A stretch of 64,000 bases of DNA from Paenibacillus endophyticus (lineage in GTDB: Bacteria; Bacillota; Bacilli; Paenibacillales; Paenibacillaceae): contig NZ_JACHXW010000005.1 in the NCBI RefSeq assembly GCF_014192395.1, forward strand, positions 310,001 to 374,000, given 5' to 3'. Shown here in pieces: positions 25,474-34,302 of this stretch. How positions within the stretch are numbered: the stretch's first letter is position 1; each line of letters opens with the position of its first letter. The notes under the pieces were generated by a model. That model was not told the origin of the DNA and made no database searches. It worked only from the letters and a program-made list of their open reading frames with translations. A program made the position numbers and the translations under genes.

Positions 25474-26433
25474 TTAGATCACGTAGGATGAGTCTGTTTC
25501 GAATAACCTGCTGATTTGCTCATAGTCTTCTCGAGATAAGGACCATTTCGCTGCTGCGGCATTCTCCTTTATTTGCTTAGGAGTTCTTACACCTGTGATT
25601 ACACTAGATATTTCTTTACGGTACAATAGCCAGTTGATCGCAACTTCATTTATTGGCTTTCCTAGCGAACGGGCAATCCCCGTAAAGGTCTCGATAATAA
25701 CGAGGTTTTTAATAAATTGTTTTTCCGAGTATAAGGGATTCAGCTGTGCGCGTACATCCGTTTTTGGCAATCTCGTTAAATAATTGAACTTCCCTGCCAA
25801 CAGCCCTTGCGCGAGTGGGCTGTAAGGTATAAAGCCAATGTTTTGTTGCTTCGTATAAGGCAGCGATGCATGCTCTACATCCCGTTGAAACAAATTATAT
25901 GGCTGCTGCAGCGACACAATCGAACTTACGGATTGTGCGGCTACAAGCTGCTGTACACTGAAATTCGACACACCGATATATCTGATTTTCGCGTCTGCAA
26001 CCAATTGATTCAAAGCATCAAAGGTCTCCTCTACCGGTGTTTTACCCGATGGGTCGGGCCAATTAACCTGATAAAGATCAATATAATCCGTGTTCAGCCG
26101 CTTCAGACTTTCCTCGGCTTCACGAATGATATTCGCCTTTGTTACATTAACGCTCCATTGTCCCTGATCATTCCATACGAGCCCTGTTTTGGTTGCTAGA
26201 ATGATATGCTGCCGTATGGGCTTAAGCACTCTGCCAAGCAGCTCTTCTGAGTGTCCGTGACCGTATACAGGGGCTGTATCATAAAAGGTTATGCCCAAAT
26301 CAAACGCTTGTCGGATCGCAGCCTCCGTCTCGCTATCATCAACATCACCCCAGCCTGTTCTTCCCGCAGCCCAAGCACCAAAGCCCAATATGGACGGATT
26401 TAGATCACTATTGCCTAAATTTCTCGTTTGCAC
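25474..26433 (-). CDS. Aldo/keto reductase family protein with His-to-Asn change in the tetrad
   Basis: A 319-residue TIM-barrel oxidoreductase. The tetrad positions are Asp52 and Tyr57 (DTAPVYG), Lys82 (ATKTG) and then Asn124 in YQVNWPDP, where most AKRs have His. An NADPH-binding late segment with ISSVITGVRTPKQ is present. It should reduce carbonyls, but the substrate is unknown; the Asn occurs in some AKR groups such as Kv-beta subunits, so activity is not excluded. Start GTG at 26433 with AAGGAGG. Monocistronic. Confidence 0.85.
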   Translation of the reverse strand: MQTRNLGNSDLNPSILGFGAWAAGRTGWGDVDDSETEAAIRQAFDLGITFYDTAPVYGHGHSEELLGRVLKPIRQHIILATKTGLVWNDQGQWSVNVTKANIIREAEESLKRLNTDYIDLYQVNWPDPSGKTPVEETFDALNQLVADAKIRYIGVSNFSVQQLVAAQSVSSIVSLQQPYNLFQRDVEHASLPYTKQQNIGFIPYSPLAQGLLAGKFNYLTRLPKTDVRAQLNPLYSEKQFIKNLVIIETFTGIARSLGKPINEVAINWLLYRKEISSVITGVRTPKQIKENAAAAKWSLSREDYEQISRLFETDSSYVI

Positions 26434-26648
26434 GAAGCAGCCTCCTTATACAATAATTCCTACCCGTTTACTCGGAACTAACATAATTATAATTCCCTAC
26501 CCCTGAAGGTCAACCCATTTTTTACAAATTCATTTCTGGGCGGTTTCACGTATCCGATAAAGTCTACTTGACATTAGTTGGCTCGCTCCTTAAGATATAG
26601 TTTGATTATTGAAACGATTTCTTAGCTAAATACACTTGAGGGGGACCC

Positions 26649-27038
26649 ATGCTTATGACGAAAAAAAGAATCGACCATATTGGCGTTATGGTGAAAGATA
26701 TGGAGAGTGCGATACGTTTTTATACTGAAATCATCGGATTCGAGCTCAGAGGACGAGTACCGCATTCGAACGGCATTATTGAACTTGCATTTTTAGGTTT
26801 TGGGCATTCCGAAGAAACCGAGCTGGAGCTGATAGCAGGCTATAATGACAAGCTTCCTACAGAAGGCAAGGTTCATCATTTTGCAGTTGCAGTTGAAGAT
26901 GTCCGTGCGGAATTCAGCCGATTGAAGCAGCTAGAAGTAAACTTCATTGACAATGAGATTACAACCTTGCCTAATGGGTATCAATATTTTTTTATAAGCG
27001 GGCCAGAGGGTGAATGGGTTGAATTATTTCAGCGTTAA
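26649..27038 (+). CDS. VOC/glyoxalase-family protein
   Basis: A 129-residue protein with two betaalphabetabetabeta modules of the vicinal oxygen chelate fold. Metal-ligand candidates are His in RIDHIG, Glu in ELELIAG, His in VHHFAV and Glu in WVELFQR. The length fits glyoxalase I-like enzymes, methylmalonyl-CoA epimerases or resistance proteins; which it is cannot be decided. GAGGGGG precedes the ATG; a second ATG two codons later is possible. Monocistronic. Confidence 0.83.
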   Translation: MLMTKKRIDHIGVMVKDMESAIRFYTEIIGFELRGRVPHSNGIIELAFLGFGHSEETELELIAGYNDKLPTEGKVHHFAVAVEDVRAEFSRLKQLEVNFIDNEITTLPNGYQYFFISGPEGEWVELFQR

Positions 27039-27065
27039 TACATAGTGATATCGAAAAAAAACGTC

Positions 27066-27105
27066 AAAAAGCGGATGCCCGCTCAATGAGCAGGCATCCG
27101 CTTTT
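27066..27105. terminator. Bidirectional terminator between the VOC gene and acsA
   Basis: AAAAGCGGATGCC and GGCATCCGCTTTT with an 13-base loop containing a second short inverted repeat (GCTC/GAGC). Confidence 0.88.
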
Positions 27106-27128
27106 CTATTTGTTGACCAAGCCGGTTA

Positions 27129-28853
27129 TTAATCTTCAATGGTTGATAAATCGCCTGTAGGAAGGTTTAGCTCCCAAGCCTTTAACACTCGGCGCATAAT
27201 TTTGCCGCTTCTTGTTTTGGGAAGCTTGTCTTTGAATTCAATTTCCCTTGGTGCTGCATGGGCTGACAAACCGATTTTCACAAACTGCGAAATTTCCTGT
27301 TTCAGCTCATCAGATGCTTCAAATCCTTCGCGCAGCGCGATAAAGGCTTTAATGATTTCTCCGCGCATAGGATCAGGCTTGCCAATAACACCTGCCTCCG
27401 CTACTGCCGGATGCTCTACGAGCTTGCTCTCCACCTCGAACGGACCTACACGCTCTCCCGCTGTATTAATTACATCATCAATACGCCCTTGAAACCAAAA
27501 ATAACCATCCTCATCGCGATAAGCAGAATCTCCGGAAATATACCAGCCCTTTAGATAGAAATACTCCTCGTATTTGGATGGATTATTCCAAACCTTGCGC
27601 ATCATCGACGGCCAAGCGGTCTGAATGGCTAAATTGCCCATTCGGTAAGGAGGCACCTCATTGCCGCTATCATCGATAATCGCTGCTTTGACGCCTGGCA
27701 AAGGTTTACCCATTGAACCCGGCTTAATATCCATGCTTGGATAATTGCAGATAAGCTGGCCGCCGGTTTCTGTCATCCACCAGGTGTCATGAATCCTTTG
27801 ACCATATACCTTAAGTCCCCAGCGGACAACCTCAGGGTTTAAGGGTTCACCTACGCTTAGCACATGCCTGAGGCTGGTCAGATCAAAGCTATTCGAAATA
27901 TCATCGCCAGCACCCATTAGCATACGGAATGCCGTAGGGGCACTGTACCATACCGTCACGCCATATTTCTGGATTACGCCATACCAATCGCTTGGACTAA
28001 AGCGGCCGCCTCGGATAACGTTTGTAGCCCCATTAAGCCATGGAGCAAAAATACCGTACGAGGTGCCTGTTACCCAACCCGGGTCTGCCGTGCACCAATA
28101 GATATCATTCTCTTTCAAATCGAGTACGATTTGACCGGTATATAAATGCTGAATCATCGCGTTTTGAACATGATAGACGCCTTTAGGCTTTCCAGTCGAT
28201 CCTGACGTATAGTGCAGAATAAGGCCATCCTCGCGGTCTAGCCACTCAATCTCTGCTTCATCGGATACCGCAGCCATTTCTTCTGAATAATCAATGATGC
28301 CCTCTTCCTTTGGCACATCCTTACCGAATACGATAATATGCTTAAGACCAGGAAGCTCCTCTCTCTTGATTCTCTTCAATAGCGCCGGAGTCGTTACAAT
28401 CGCAATGGCTTCACTATCCAGAAGCCTGTCCTTAACTGCCGTTTCCATAAAAGCTTCAAATAGCGGCCCTACCACGGCTCCTACTTTCAATGCCCCTAAC
28501 GCGCTGAAATAAAGCTCCGGCGTCCTAGGCATGAAGATAAAGACGCGTTCACCCTTTGAAATGCCGAGCTTTCTCAAAACATTCGCGAAGCGGTTCGATT
28601 GCTTGCTCATCTGTTCAAAGGTATACGATTCGTCACGTTCACTGTCACTATAGAAAAGGGCAACTTTATCCCCTTTGCCTTGTTCAACATGACGGTCAAT
28701 GGCTTCATAAGCCATATTAACCTTCCCAGTCTCAGACCAGCTGAACTGACTTTCAATTTGATTCCAATCAAATGAGCTCACTGCTTCTTCATAGTTTTGT
28801 AAATTCGGATTTGTTGCCGTTGCTGGAATTCGTTCTTGATGTAAGTTGATCAT
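27129..28853 (-). CDS. acsA: Acetyl-CoA synthetase
   Basis: A 574-residue AMP-forming acyl-CoA synthetase. The A3 phosphate loop is YTSGSTGKPKG near 211-221, the domain hinge is at about 440 (GWYISGDSAYRDEDG), and the catalytic lysine lies in PKTRSGK at about 551. It activates acetate to acetyl-CoA. In Bacillus AcuA acetylates that lysine and AcuC removes the acetyl group; both genes lie divergently here. A consensus cre site lies 40 bp upstream of the start. The SD is GGGAGAG. Monocistronic. Confidence 0.94.
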   Translation of the reverse strand: MINLHQERIPATATNPNLQNYEEAVSSFDWNQIESQFSWSETGKVNMAYEAIDRHVEQGKGDKVALFYSDSERDESYTFEQMSKQSNRFANVLRKLGISKGERVFIFMPRTPELYFSALGALKVGAVVGPLFEAFMETAVKDRLLDSEAIAIVTTPALLKRIKREELPGLKHIIVFGKDVPKEEGIIDYSEEMAAVSDEAEIEWLDREDGLILHYTSGSTGKPKGVYHVQNAMIQHLYTGQIVLDLKENDIYWCTADPGWVTGTSYGIFAPWLNGATNVIRGGRFSPSDWYGVIQKYGVTVWYSAPTAFRMLMGAGDDISNSFDLTSLRHVLSVGEPLNPEVVRWGLKVYGQRIHDTWWMTETGGQLICNYPSMDIKPGSMGKPLPGVKAAIIDDSGNEVPPYRMGNLAIQTAWPSMMRKVWNNPSKYEEYFYLKGWYISGDSAYRDEDGYFWFQGRIDDVINTAGERVGPFEVESKLVEHPAVAEAGVIGKPDPMRGEIIKAFIALREGFEASDELKQEISQFVKIGLSAHAAPREIEFKDKLPKTRSGKIMRRVLKAWELNLPTGDLSTIED

Positions 28854-28892
28854 TCTATCACTCTCCCATCAAATCTATGAGTCTGTAACATA

Positions 28893-28918
28893 AGAATACG
28901 CTTACAAAATTGAGTCAA
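28893..28918 (-). promoter_or_regulatory. cre site with TTGACT promoter before acsA
   Basis: On the minus strand 28893-28907 reads TTGTAAGCGTATTCT, matching every fixed position of the CcpA consensus WTGNAANCGNWNNCW. A TTGACT -35 lies just upstream (28913-28918). CcpA is encoded 4 kb away. Repression of acsA by glucose is the expected result. The -10 is weak, so the exact start is unclear. Confidence 0.8.
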
Positions 28919-29094
28919 TGCTTGAGGCAAACAAGCAGACCTCTGCTATAGCTTCCTATGAACTGAACCGCCAAGCTTATTATAGCATATCTTTTTTCTA
29001 TTCGACTACGCTTTTCATTTGCTTAAATCTTTGTTATAAAGAGTAATAGAGGATGTAGGATAGGCACGTTTTTCACAGCAAAGGAGGATATGCC

Positions 29095-29730
29095 TTGGAG
29101 CATCGAAAGCGGTTGCAGCGAGAAACTGTCGCTCTAGACGAAGGCCGTGAGCTTATATTGGAAGGACCCGTACCCCCCAACCGACTTGCTGAAATGGCGA
29201 TGCATGAAGCATTGGATGCATTCCGAAGACCAAATGAGCAGCATAAGGCATTAATCGAAATCGCTGGTCTGGAAGAAGGAAGAATTCTATTGGCACGCGA
29301 AGGCAGCAGAATTGTCGGTTATGTGACCTTTCATTATGCCGATGAGCTCGAACGTTGGTCAGAAGGCGGCATGACGGATCTAATCGAGCTTGGAGCGATA
29401 GAAGTCGCGGATGACTATCGCGGCTGCGGCTTAGGCAAAAAAATGATTGAGCTTGCTTTTGCTGAGGACCAACTGGAAAATATGATCGTTTTTACGACGG
29501 AATATTATTGGCATTGGGACCTTGAAGGGACGAAACTTAACGTATGGGATTATCGAAAAATGATGGAAAAGCTCATGCAGTCCGTTGGCATGGTCTGGTT
29601 TGCAACGGATGATCCGGAAATTTGTTCGCATCCCGCGAACTGCCTAATGGTTCGCATCGGCAAGGAAGTGCCGCTTAGCTCCGTCGAGCATTTTGACCGA
29701 GTCCGTTTCCGACAGCGCTTCATGTATTAA
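29095..29730 (+). CDS. acuA: GNAT acetyltransferase acting on AcsA
   Basis: A 211-residue GNAT protein matching AcuA. Acetyl-CoA binding is marked by ADDYRGCGLGKKM near 120-130. In Bacillus AcuA acetylates the catalytic lysine of AcsA and switches it off. The start is TTG at 29095, with AAGGAGGATATGCC before it. The gene is divergent from acsA and followed by a tandem hairpin repeat and acuC. The CBS-domain gene acuB, between them in B. subtilis, is absent. Confidence 0.9.
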   Translation: MEHRKRLQRETVALDEGRELILEGPVPPNRLAEMAMHEALDAFRRPNEQHKALIEIAGLEEGRILLAREGSRIVGYVTFHYADELERWSEGGMTDLIELGAIEVADDYRGCGLGKKMIELAFAEDQLENMIVFTTEYYWHWDLEGTKLNVWDYRKMMEKLMQSVGMVWFATDDPEICSHPANCLMVRIGKEVPLSSVEHFDRVRFRQRFMY

Positions 29731-29734
29731 CCAC

Positions 29735-29845
29735 ATGCTTAAATAGTAGGTTTGCTTCGCAAACCTTAGCCCATGCTTACGAAGTAGGTTTGCTTCGCAA
29801 ACCTTAGCTCATGCTTACGAAGTAGGTTTGCTTCGCAAACCTTTT
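29735..29845 (+). repeat. Tandem hairpin array joined to the acuC ribosome-binding site
   Basis: Three copies of a 38-bp unit, at 29735, 29773 and 29811, each with ATGCTTACGAAGT (first copy ATGCTTAAATAGT) followed by AGGTTTGC-TTC-GCAAACCT. The last hairpin is followed by TTT and the SD AGGAGG of acuC. Same element family as the array before the PTS permease. Confidence 0.9.
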
Positions 29846-29857
29846 AGGAGGATTAGA

Positions 29858-31036
29858 ATGGCTGCTGATGCTGTTTTCATACATCATTCGGATTCCAGCG
29901 GATATAAATTTGATGAAGAACATCCATTTGATCCGCTGCGGTTAACGCTCACGATAGACCTGCTCAAGGATGTGAAGGCCTTGACGGAGGATCAATTGAC
30001 TACTCCACCACCCTATTCCGATGATGAGCTCTTGTCACTCGTACATCGAACAGATTATTTGACTGCCGTCAAAAAACTGAGCGAAGACACGCTAACGGAT
30101 GATAGCCGCATCCTCGCTCAGCAATACGGACTGCATACCGAGGACACTCCTGTTTTCCCTGGCATGCATAAAGCGGCTATGACCATTGTTAGAGGCTCTT
30201 TAGCTGCGGCAGAGGCTGTCATGACAGGCCAGGTGAAACACGCCTTCCATCTTGCCGGCGGGCTGCATCACGCGTTCCCAGACCGCGCATCAGGTTTCTG
30301 CGTATATAACGATGCCGCTGTTGCGATCAAATATATTCGGCAATCATTTGGCGCGCGCGTATTATATATCGATACGGATGTTCATCATGGCGATGGCGTG
30401 CAGTGGGTTTTTTATGATGACCCTGATGTCTGTACATACTCCATTCATGAGACGGGAAAGTTTCTATTCCCAGGCACGGGCTTTGTGCATGAAAAAGGCA
30501 CAGATCATGGATTCGGAGCTTGCTTTAATGTGCCGTTGGAGCCATATACCGAGGATGAATCATGGCTTGAGAGCTTTAACGTCACCTTAAGAAAGGTAAT
30601 CGAGGCATTCAAGCCGGATGTAATTATAAGCCAGCATGGCTGCGATGCTCATGCGTATGATCCTCTCTCTCACATTCATTGCAGCATGCGGATCTACAGT
30701 GAAATTCCCGCTATCATTCATGAATTGGCACATGCGTATACGGATGGCCGTTGGATCGCGCTGGGCGGTGGCGGCTATGACATTTTCAGGGTCGTTCCGA
30801 GAGCTTGGGCGCTCGTTTGGCTTACGATGATTGAGCATCCGATCGCGCAGCGAATAGCCGCTGGAGAAATCGTTGAGCTTCCGGACAGCTGGCTTGAACG
30901 GTGGTCGTTATTGAGTCCGAATAAGCTCCCCCCCTACTGGATGGATGATTTGTCCGAAATTGAAGCCATGCCTAGACGCCAGGAAATAGCTGAGAAGAAT
31001 AGAATGGTTCAAAGCATCGCAATCCAGGATCTCTAG
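29858..31036 (+). CDS. acuC: Acetoin-utilization histone-deacetylase-like protein
   Basis: A 392-residue class I/II histone-deacetylase-fold protein. AGGLHHAF (about 145), GFCVYNDAAVAI and DTDVHHGDGVQWVF carry the zinc and catalytic His pairs, and GGGGYD is near the end. It removes acetyl groups from AcsA, restoring its activity. The ATG at 29858 is 6 bases from AGGAGG; an earlier in-frame codon lies inside the hairpin array and is rejected. Likely translated from the acuA transcript or an own start in the gap. Confidence 0.92.
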   Translation: MAADAVFIHHSDSSGYKFDEEHPFDPLRLTLTIDLLKDVKALTEDQLTTPPPYSDDELLSLVHRTDYLTAVKKLSEDTLTDDSRILAQQYGLHTEDTPVFPGMHKAAMTIVRGSLAAAEAVMTGQVKHAFHLAGGLHHAFPDRASGFCVYNDAAVAIKYIRQSFGARVLYIDTDVHHGDGVQWVFYDDPDVCTYSIHETGKFLFPGTGFVHEKGTDHGFGACFNVPLEPYTEDESWLESFNVTLRKVIEAFKPDVIISQHGCDAHAYDPLSHIHCSMRIYSEIPAIIHELAHAYTDGRWIALGGGGYDIFRVVPRAWALVWLTMIEHPIAQRIAAGEIVELPDSWLERWSLLSPNKLPPYWMDDLSEIEAMPRRQEIAEKNRMVQSIAIQDL

Positions 31037-31065
31037 CCCGATCGGCTTTGGCACATTTAAAAAAG

Positions 31066-31098
31066 AAAAAGCCGCGATGCTGGCCATCGCGGCTTTTT
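31066..31098. terminator. Bidirectional terminator between acuC and mtnN
   Basis: AAAAAGCCGCGATG and CATCGCGGCTTTTT around a CTGGC loop, a perfect stem. Confidence 0.92.
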
Positions 31099-31116
31099 CA
31101 TAGTGAACGGCAATTA

Positions 31117-31815
31117 TTAAATATGCTTTACAATATCGTCGATGATCTGATAAGAATGATTCGATGCTGTTACCGTAAACTCTGAGAAATTCACGTGAGC
31201 TGAACCATCTGCTTTGTCTGACATCGAACGGATGATGACAAACGGGGTTTCATTCATATCACAAACCTGTGCGACAGAAGCGCCTTCCATCTCGGCACAA
31301 GCGCCATGAAGGGTCTCATGGAGCAACTTGACCGTGTCGCGGCTAGCTATGAACTGGTCGCCGGAGAGCACGACGCCTTGGAGGCTGCGACCCGGAAATA
31401 AGCGATTGCTTGCAGAGGAAGCAAGCTCAACCAAGCGCTCATCCGCCACAAATTCCGACTTCGGGTGGAATGGAATCGTTCCACGGGCAAAACCTAGCGG
31501 CGAGCAATCCATATCATGTTGAATACAGCTCGTAGAAACCACAATATCGCCGATGTTCAATTGTGGGTCAACCGCACCAGCGACACCTGTGAACAATACG
31601 CAATCCGCGCCAAGATCCAACAAAATTTGCGTACAAACTGCGGCGTTAACTTTACCAACGCCTGATTTGCAATAAATAACTGTCTTGCCATGAAGTGTTC
31701 CTTCGAAATACGTAATTCCGGCCTTCGTGATCTGAGACGCAATGCTTACGTGCTCATGCAGCAATTCAATTTCTTCTGCCATTGCGCCGATAATTCCTAT
31801 TTTGTTAAACGACAT
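31117..31815 (-). CDS. mtnN: 5'-methylthioadenosine/S-adenosylhomocysteine nucleosidase
   Basis: A 232-residue MTA/SAH nucleosidase: IGIIGAMAEEIELL at the start, CKSGVGKVNAA near 50, TGVAGAVD near 75 and the substrate glutamate in AEMEGASVAQVC. It splits methylthioadenosine and S-adenosylhomocysteine to recycle methionine and make S-ribosylhomocysteine, the LuxS substrate. Its SD GGAGG lies inside the end of ccpA and its start is 5 bp after the ccpA stop, so it is likely co-translated with ccpA. Confidence 0.95.
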   Translation of the reverse strand: MSFNKIGIIGAMAEEIELLHEHVSIASQITKAGITYFEGTLHGKTVIYCKSGVGKVNAAVCTQILLDLGADCVLFTGVAGAVDPQLNIGDIVVSTSCIQHDMDCSPLGFARGTIPFHPKSEFVADERLVELASSASNRLFPGRSLQGVVLSGDQFIASRDTVKLLHETLHGACAEMEGASVAQVCDMNETPFVIIRSMSDKADGSAHVNFSEFTVTASNHSYQIIDDIVKHI

Positions 31816-31820
31816 ATTGA

Positions 31821-32825
31821 TTATATTCCTCCAACCGATTGTCGCACGACAATTTCATGCGGCAGTACTACTTTGGATTGATCTACGTTTTCTTTCTTCA
31901 TAAGCTTCGTCAACAAGCGCATGGATACAGCACCAATATCATACATGGGCTGTGCCACTGCTGTAAGCTGCGGACGAACCATCGATGCCATCCGGCTGTT
32001 GTCTACACTGATGATGGAAATGTCGTCGGGTACTCGCAATCCAGAATCCTGGATGCTATGAATGGCGCCGATTGCCATTTCATCCGTTGCAGAGAATACG
32101 GCTGTTGGACGCTCGTCCAATTCAATGAAATACTTCATCGCTTCCGCACCAGACTCATAACGGTAATTGCCGATTCGTACCAATGTATCATCGTATGCGA
32201 TACCCGCAGTCTCAAGCGCACGCTTGTACCCTTGGAACCTTGCGTAGCCGATCGATGGGTCTTGCAGCGTCCCGCTAATCATCGCAATGCGCTTATGGCC
32301 TTGCTCCAGCAGCTTCTGAACAGCATCATAAGCTGCGTCTTCGTGATTAATATCGACAGATGGAATTTGTCCGCTCTCATCTGATGTTGCGCATAATACG
32401 ATAGGAACATTTGCTGTTTTGAAAGCTTGCAGATGCTCTTCGGTTACGGCTCCGCCCATAAATAGCAAACCGTCAACTTGTTTCTCCAATAACGTATTGA
32501 TAACGCGGATTTCTTTATCTTTCTTCTTATCCGCATTGCACAAAATAATATTATAATGATACATATTAGCAATATCTTCGATTCCACGAGCTACTTCCGC
32601 AAAAATAGCGTTTGAAATATCGGGAATGACGACGCCGACAGTCGTTGTTTTCTTGCTCGCAAGGCCTCTTGCCACAGCGTTTGGACGATACCCAAGGCGT
32701 TCAATTGCTTCAAATACTTTCTTCCGCGTTGCAGGCTTTACGTTGGGATTGTTATTCACAACCCGGGAAACCGTAGCCATCGACACTCCTGCTTCTCTTG
32801 CTACATCATAAATGGTTACCGTCAC
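31821..32825 (-). CDS. ccpA: Catabolite control protein A
   Basis: A 334-residue LacI/GalR-family regulator, the same length as B. subtilis CcpA. The HTH is [20 protein letters not shown], followed by the hinge [19 protein letters not shown] and the effector domain. It binds cre sites with Ser46-phosphorylated HPr or Crh to control carbon metabolism. The GTG at 32825 is chosen: GGAGAGG lies 6 bases upstream and the resulting protein has the CcpA length; an upstream ATG (32840) would add five residues. A cre site lies before acsA. Confidence 0.95.
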   Translation of the reverse strand: MTVTIYDVAREAGVSMATVSRVVNNNPNVKPATRKKVFEAIERLGYRPNAVARGLASKKTTTVGVVIPDISNAIFAEVARGIEDIANMYHYNIILCNADKKKDKEIRVINTLLEKQVDGLLFMGGAVTEEHLQAFKTANVPIVLCATSDESGQIPSVDINHEDAAYDAVQKLLEQGHKRIAMISGTLQDPSIGYARFQGYKRALETAGIAYDDTLVRIGNYRYESGAEAMKYFIELDERPTAVFSATDEMAIGAIHSIQDSGLRVPDDISIISVDNSRMASMVRPQLTAVAQPMYDIGAVSMRLLTKLMKKENVDQSKVVLPHEIVVRQSVGGI

Positions 32826-32880
32826 AGTGGTCCTCTCCATTAGCTCAAATTTTAATTTTCGTACGACCAATATTAAGGTA

Positions 32881-32909
32881 ATCATAGCACAAAGAAATGA
32901 GCAACGCAA
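32881..32909 (-). promoter_or_regulatory. Sigma-A promoter of ccpA
   Basis: Minus-strand TTGCGT and TATGAT at 17-bp spacing, about 55 bp before the ccpA start. Confidence 0.7.
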
Positions 32910-33116
32910 AACAAAAGACGGCAAAAACCTTGCTGTTTCGTGCTTTCATTGCGTTTTCAAAATAAAAATCCGCTTTCAGTTTTGTTCGTTAACGCTTGCT
33001 AACACGCAGCAGCCGCCTTGTTATTTGTAAGGATAATCAATCTATTTTCTTCCTTTCCTAGCAGCTTCATGCTTCCATTCTGATACCCGTAGCATCAGGA
33101 AGAACCAGCATAAAAC

Positions 33117-33143
33117 AAAAAAGAGCCGAGATAAATCTCAGCC
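33117..33143 (-). terminator. Terminator downstream of the zinc-finger gene
   Basis: On the minus strand GCTGAGA and TCTCGGC form a stem followed by TCTTTTTTG. It is about 100 bp past the stop codon. Confidence 0.65.
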
Positions 33144-33241
33144 CGCATAACAATCAACGCTATTGCAGATAACCCGCTCTCTTCTCTCGCCTATCCACTA
33201 AAAGTAATTTGATTATGCACAAGCACGACAAATCCAAGCAG

Positions 33242-33655
33242 CTATGTAAGCAGCGTACGACGGCTAATTTGCTCAAGCCTTTTCTCTAAATCGCTAATCC
33301 ACGCCTCATCATTCAGCGTCTGGGCAAGCAGATACAAATCAAGCAATTGGTTGATCCTGTGCTCAATCATTCTCTCAAATGCGATTTGGTCTGTTTGCAG
33401 CTTCTCTGCTTTTGCTTCGACGAGCAAATTAGCCCATTCGTTGCATTCATTGAATAAAAAGGTTTGTTTATCTGGCTGAGCACCCAATTGAGCGATTAAT
33501 CCAGTCAAGTCCGGCTTCACATCGGGAAATACTTCACTGCGATTGCAGGTTGTGCATGAGAAAATAGGAACGTTATCAATCTCTACTTTCCCTGAATAAA
33601 TGACTGTGCGCAGTTTCATCTTCATGATGTCACCACAATGACACCTCTTATGCAA
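33242..33655 (-). CDS. Small zinc-ribbon-like protein of unknown function
   Basis: A 137-residue protein. The N-terminal part has CHCG (residues 5-8) and CTTC (about 35-38), a four-cysteine arrangement like YgiT/MqsA-type zinc ribbons, although the first pair is CxC rather than CxxC. The rest (residues about 60-135) is helical and may form a coil. The TTG at 33655 is chosen because AAGGAG lies 9 bases before it and both cysteine pairs follow. A nucleic-acid or protein contact role is likely only by family analogy. Confidence 0.65.
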   Translation of the reverse strand: MHKRCHCGDIMKMKLRTVIYSGKVEIDNVPIFSCTTCNRSEVFPDVKPDLTGLIAQLGAQPDKQTFLFNECNEWANLLVEAKAEKLQTDQIAFERMIEHRINQLLDLYLLAQTLNDEAWISDLEKRLEQISRRTLLT

Positions 33656-33812
33656 AGCGGTCCACTCCTTCTTAGTAGCAGCTATTCTCAATAGGCATAG
33701 CTTTCAGAGTTACAATATATAATTGATTCGACCAAATTCGCGAAAATTCCTGCTTTCACAGTCTTGTAATTTTTACTACTAAAACGGTGCTTTGCATCAC
33801 ATATGCAAGCGC

Positions 33813-34250
33813 TCATGGGGCTGCTTTTCTCCATCTTTTCCGAATCCATGGCACCGCTGCTAGAGCTGTCCATATCGCTGCTCCAATCAAATCATTGCGC
33901 ACGTCCATTGCGTCCGGCATCCTGCCTCCGACAAAAGATTGATGGTATTCATCGGTCACGCCGTACAGCCCGCACAGCACAACGATAATGACCTTCATCC
34001 AGAGGCGGTCCGCTGTTTTGCCTATTCCGTAATCAATAGTGAGTGCAAGTATGAAGTAAGAGACAAAATGTCCCCAATCAAAGCCCTCCATGAACGGAAA
34101 AAAGGTTTGAAAGAACGGAAGAAAGGTATTGATCTCGTCACTCGTTCTCGATGACAAAACAAAAATCACTGTCATCCAAATAACTGCCGGCAGGAAACGT
34201 AAGAGTCTCGTAAATGAGAAACCTTTTGATACCTGATTCATTTGCTTCAT
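33813..34250 (-). CDS. VanZ-family membrane protein
   Basis: A 145-residue membrane protein with four predicted membrane segments and the VanZ family pattern: FVLSSR near 30, DWGHFVSYFILAL near 60, and the closing DEYHQSFVGGRMPDAMDVRND. VanZ proteins are linked to teicoplanin resistance and spore traits, but most are uncharacterised. The ATG at 34250 is chosen because AAGGAG precedes it; the longer frame has no SD. Divergent from the DJ-1-like gene. Confidence 0.87.
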   Translation of the reverse strand: MKQMNQVSKGFSFTRLLRFLPAVIWMTVIFVLSSRTSDEINTFLPFFQTFFPFMEGFDWGHFVSYFILALTIDYGIGKTADRLWMKVIIVVLCGLYGVTDEYHQSFVGGRMPDAMDVRNDLIGAAIWTALAAVPWIRKRWRKAAP

Positions 34251-34302
34251 TGATGCTCCTTCGTTACAATAATAGAGATCATTCATAGATGGAGGGGAAA
34301 AG

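Noticed and set aside
32930-33110. Possible second cre site upstream of ccpA (TGAAAGCGGATTTTTA)
   Set aside because: Two deviations from the consensus; not enough to claim autoregulation.
33803-34154. Plus-strand frames opposite the VanZ gene
   Set aside because: Antisense shadows of a gene with clear family motifs.
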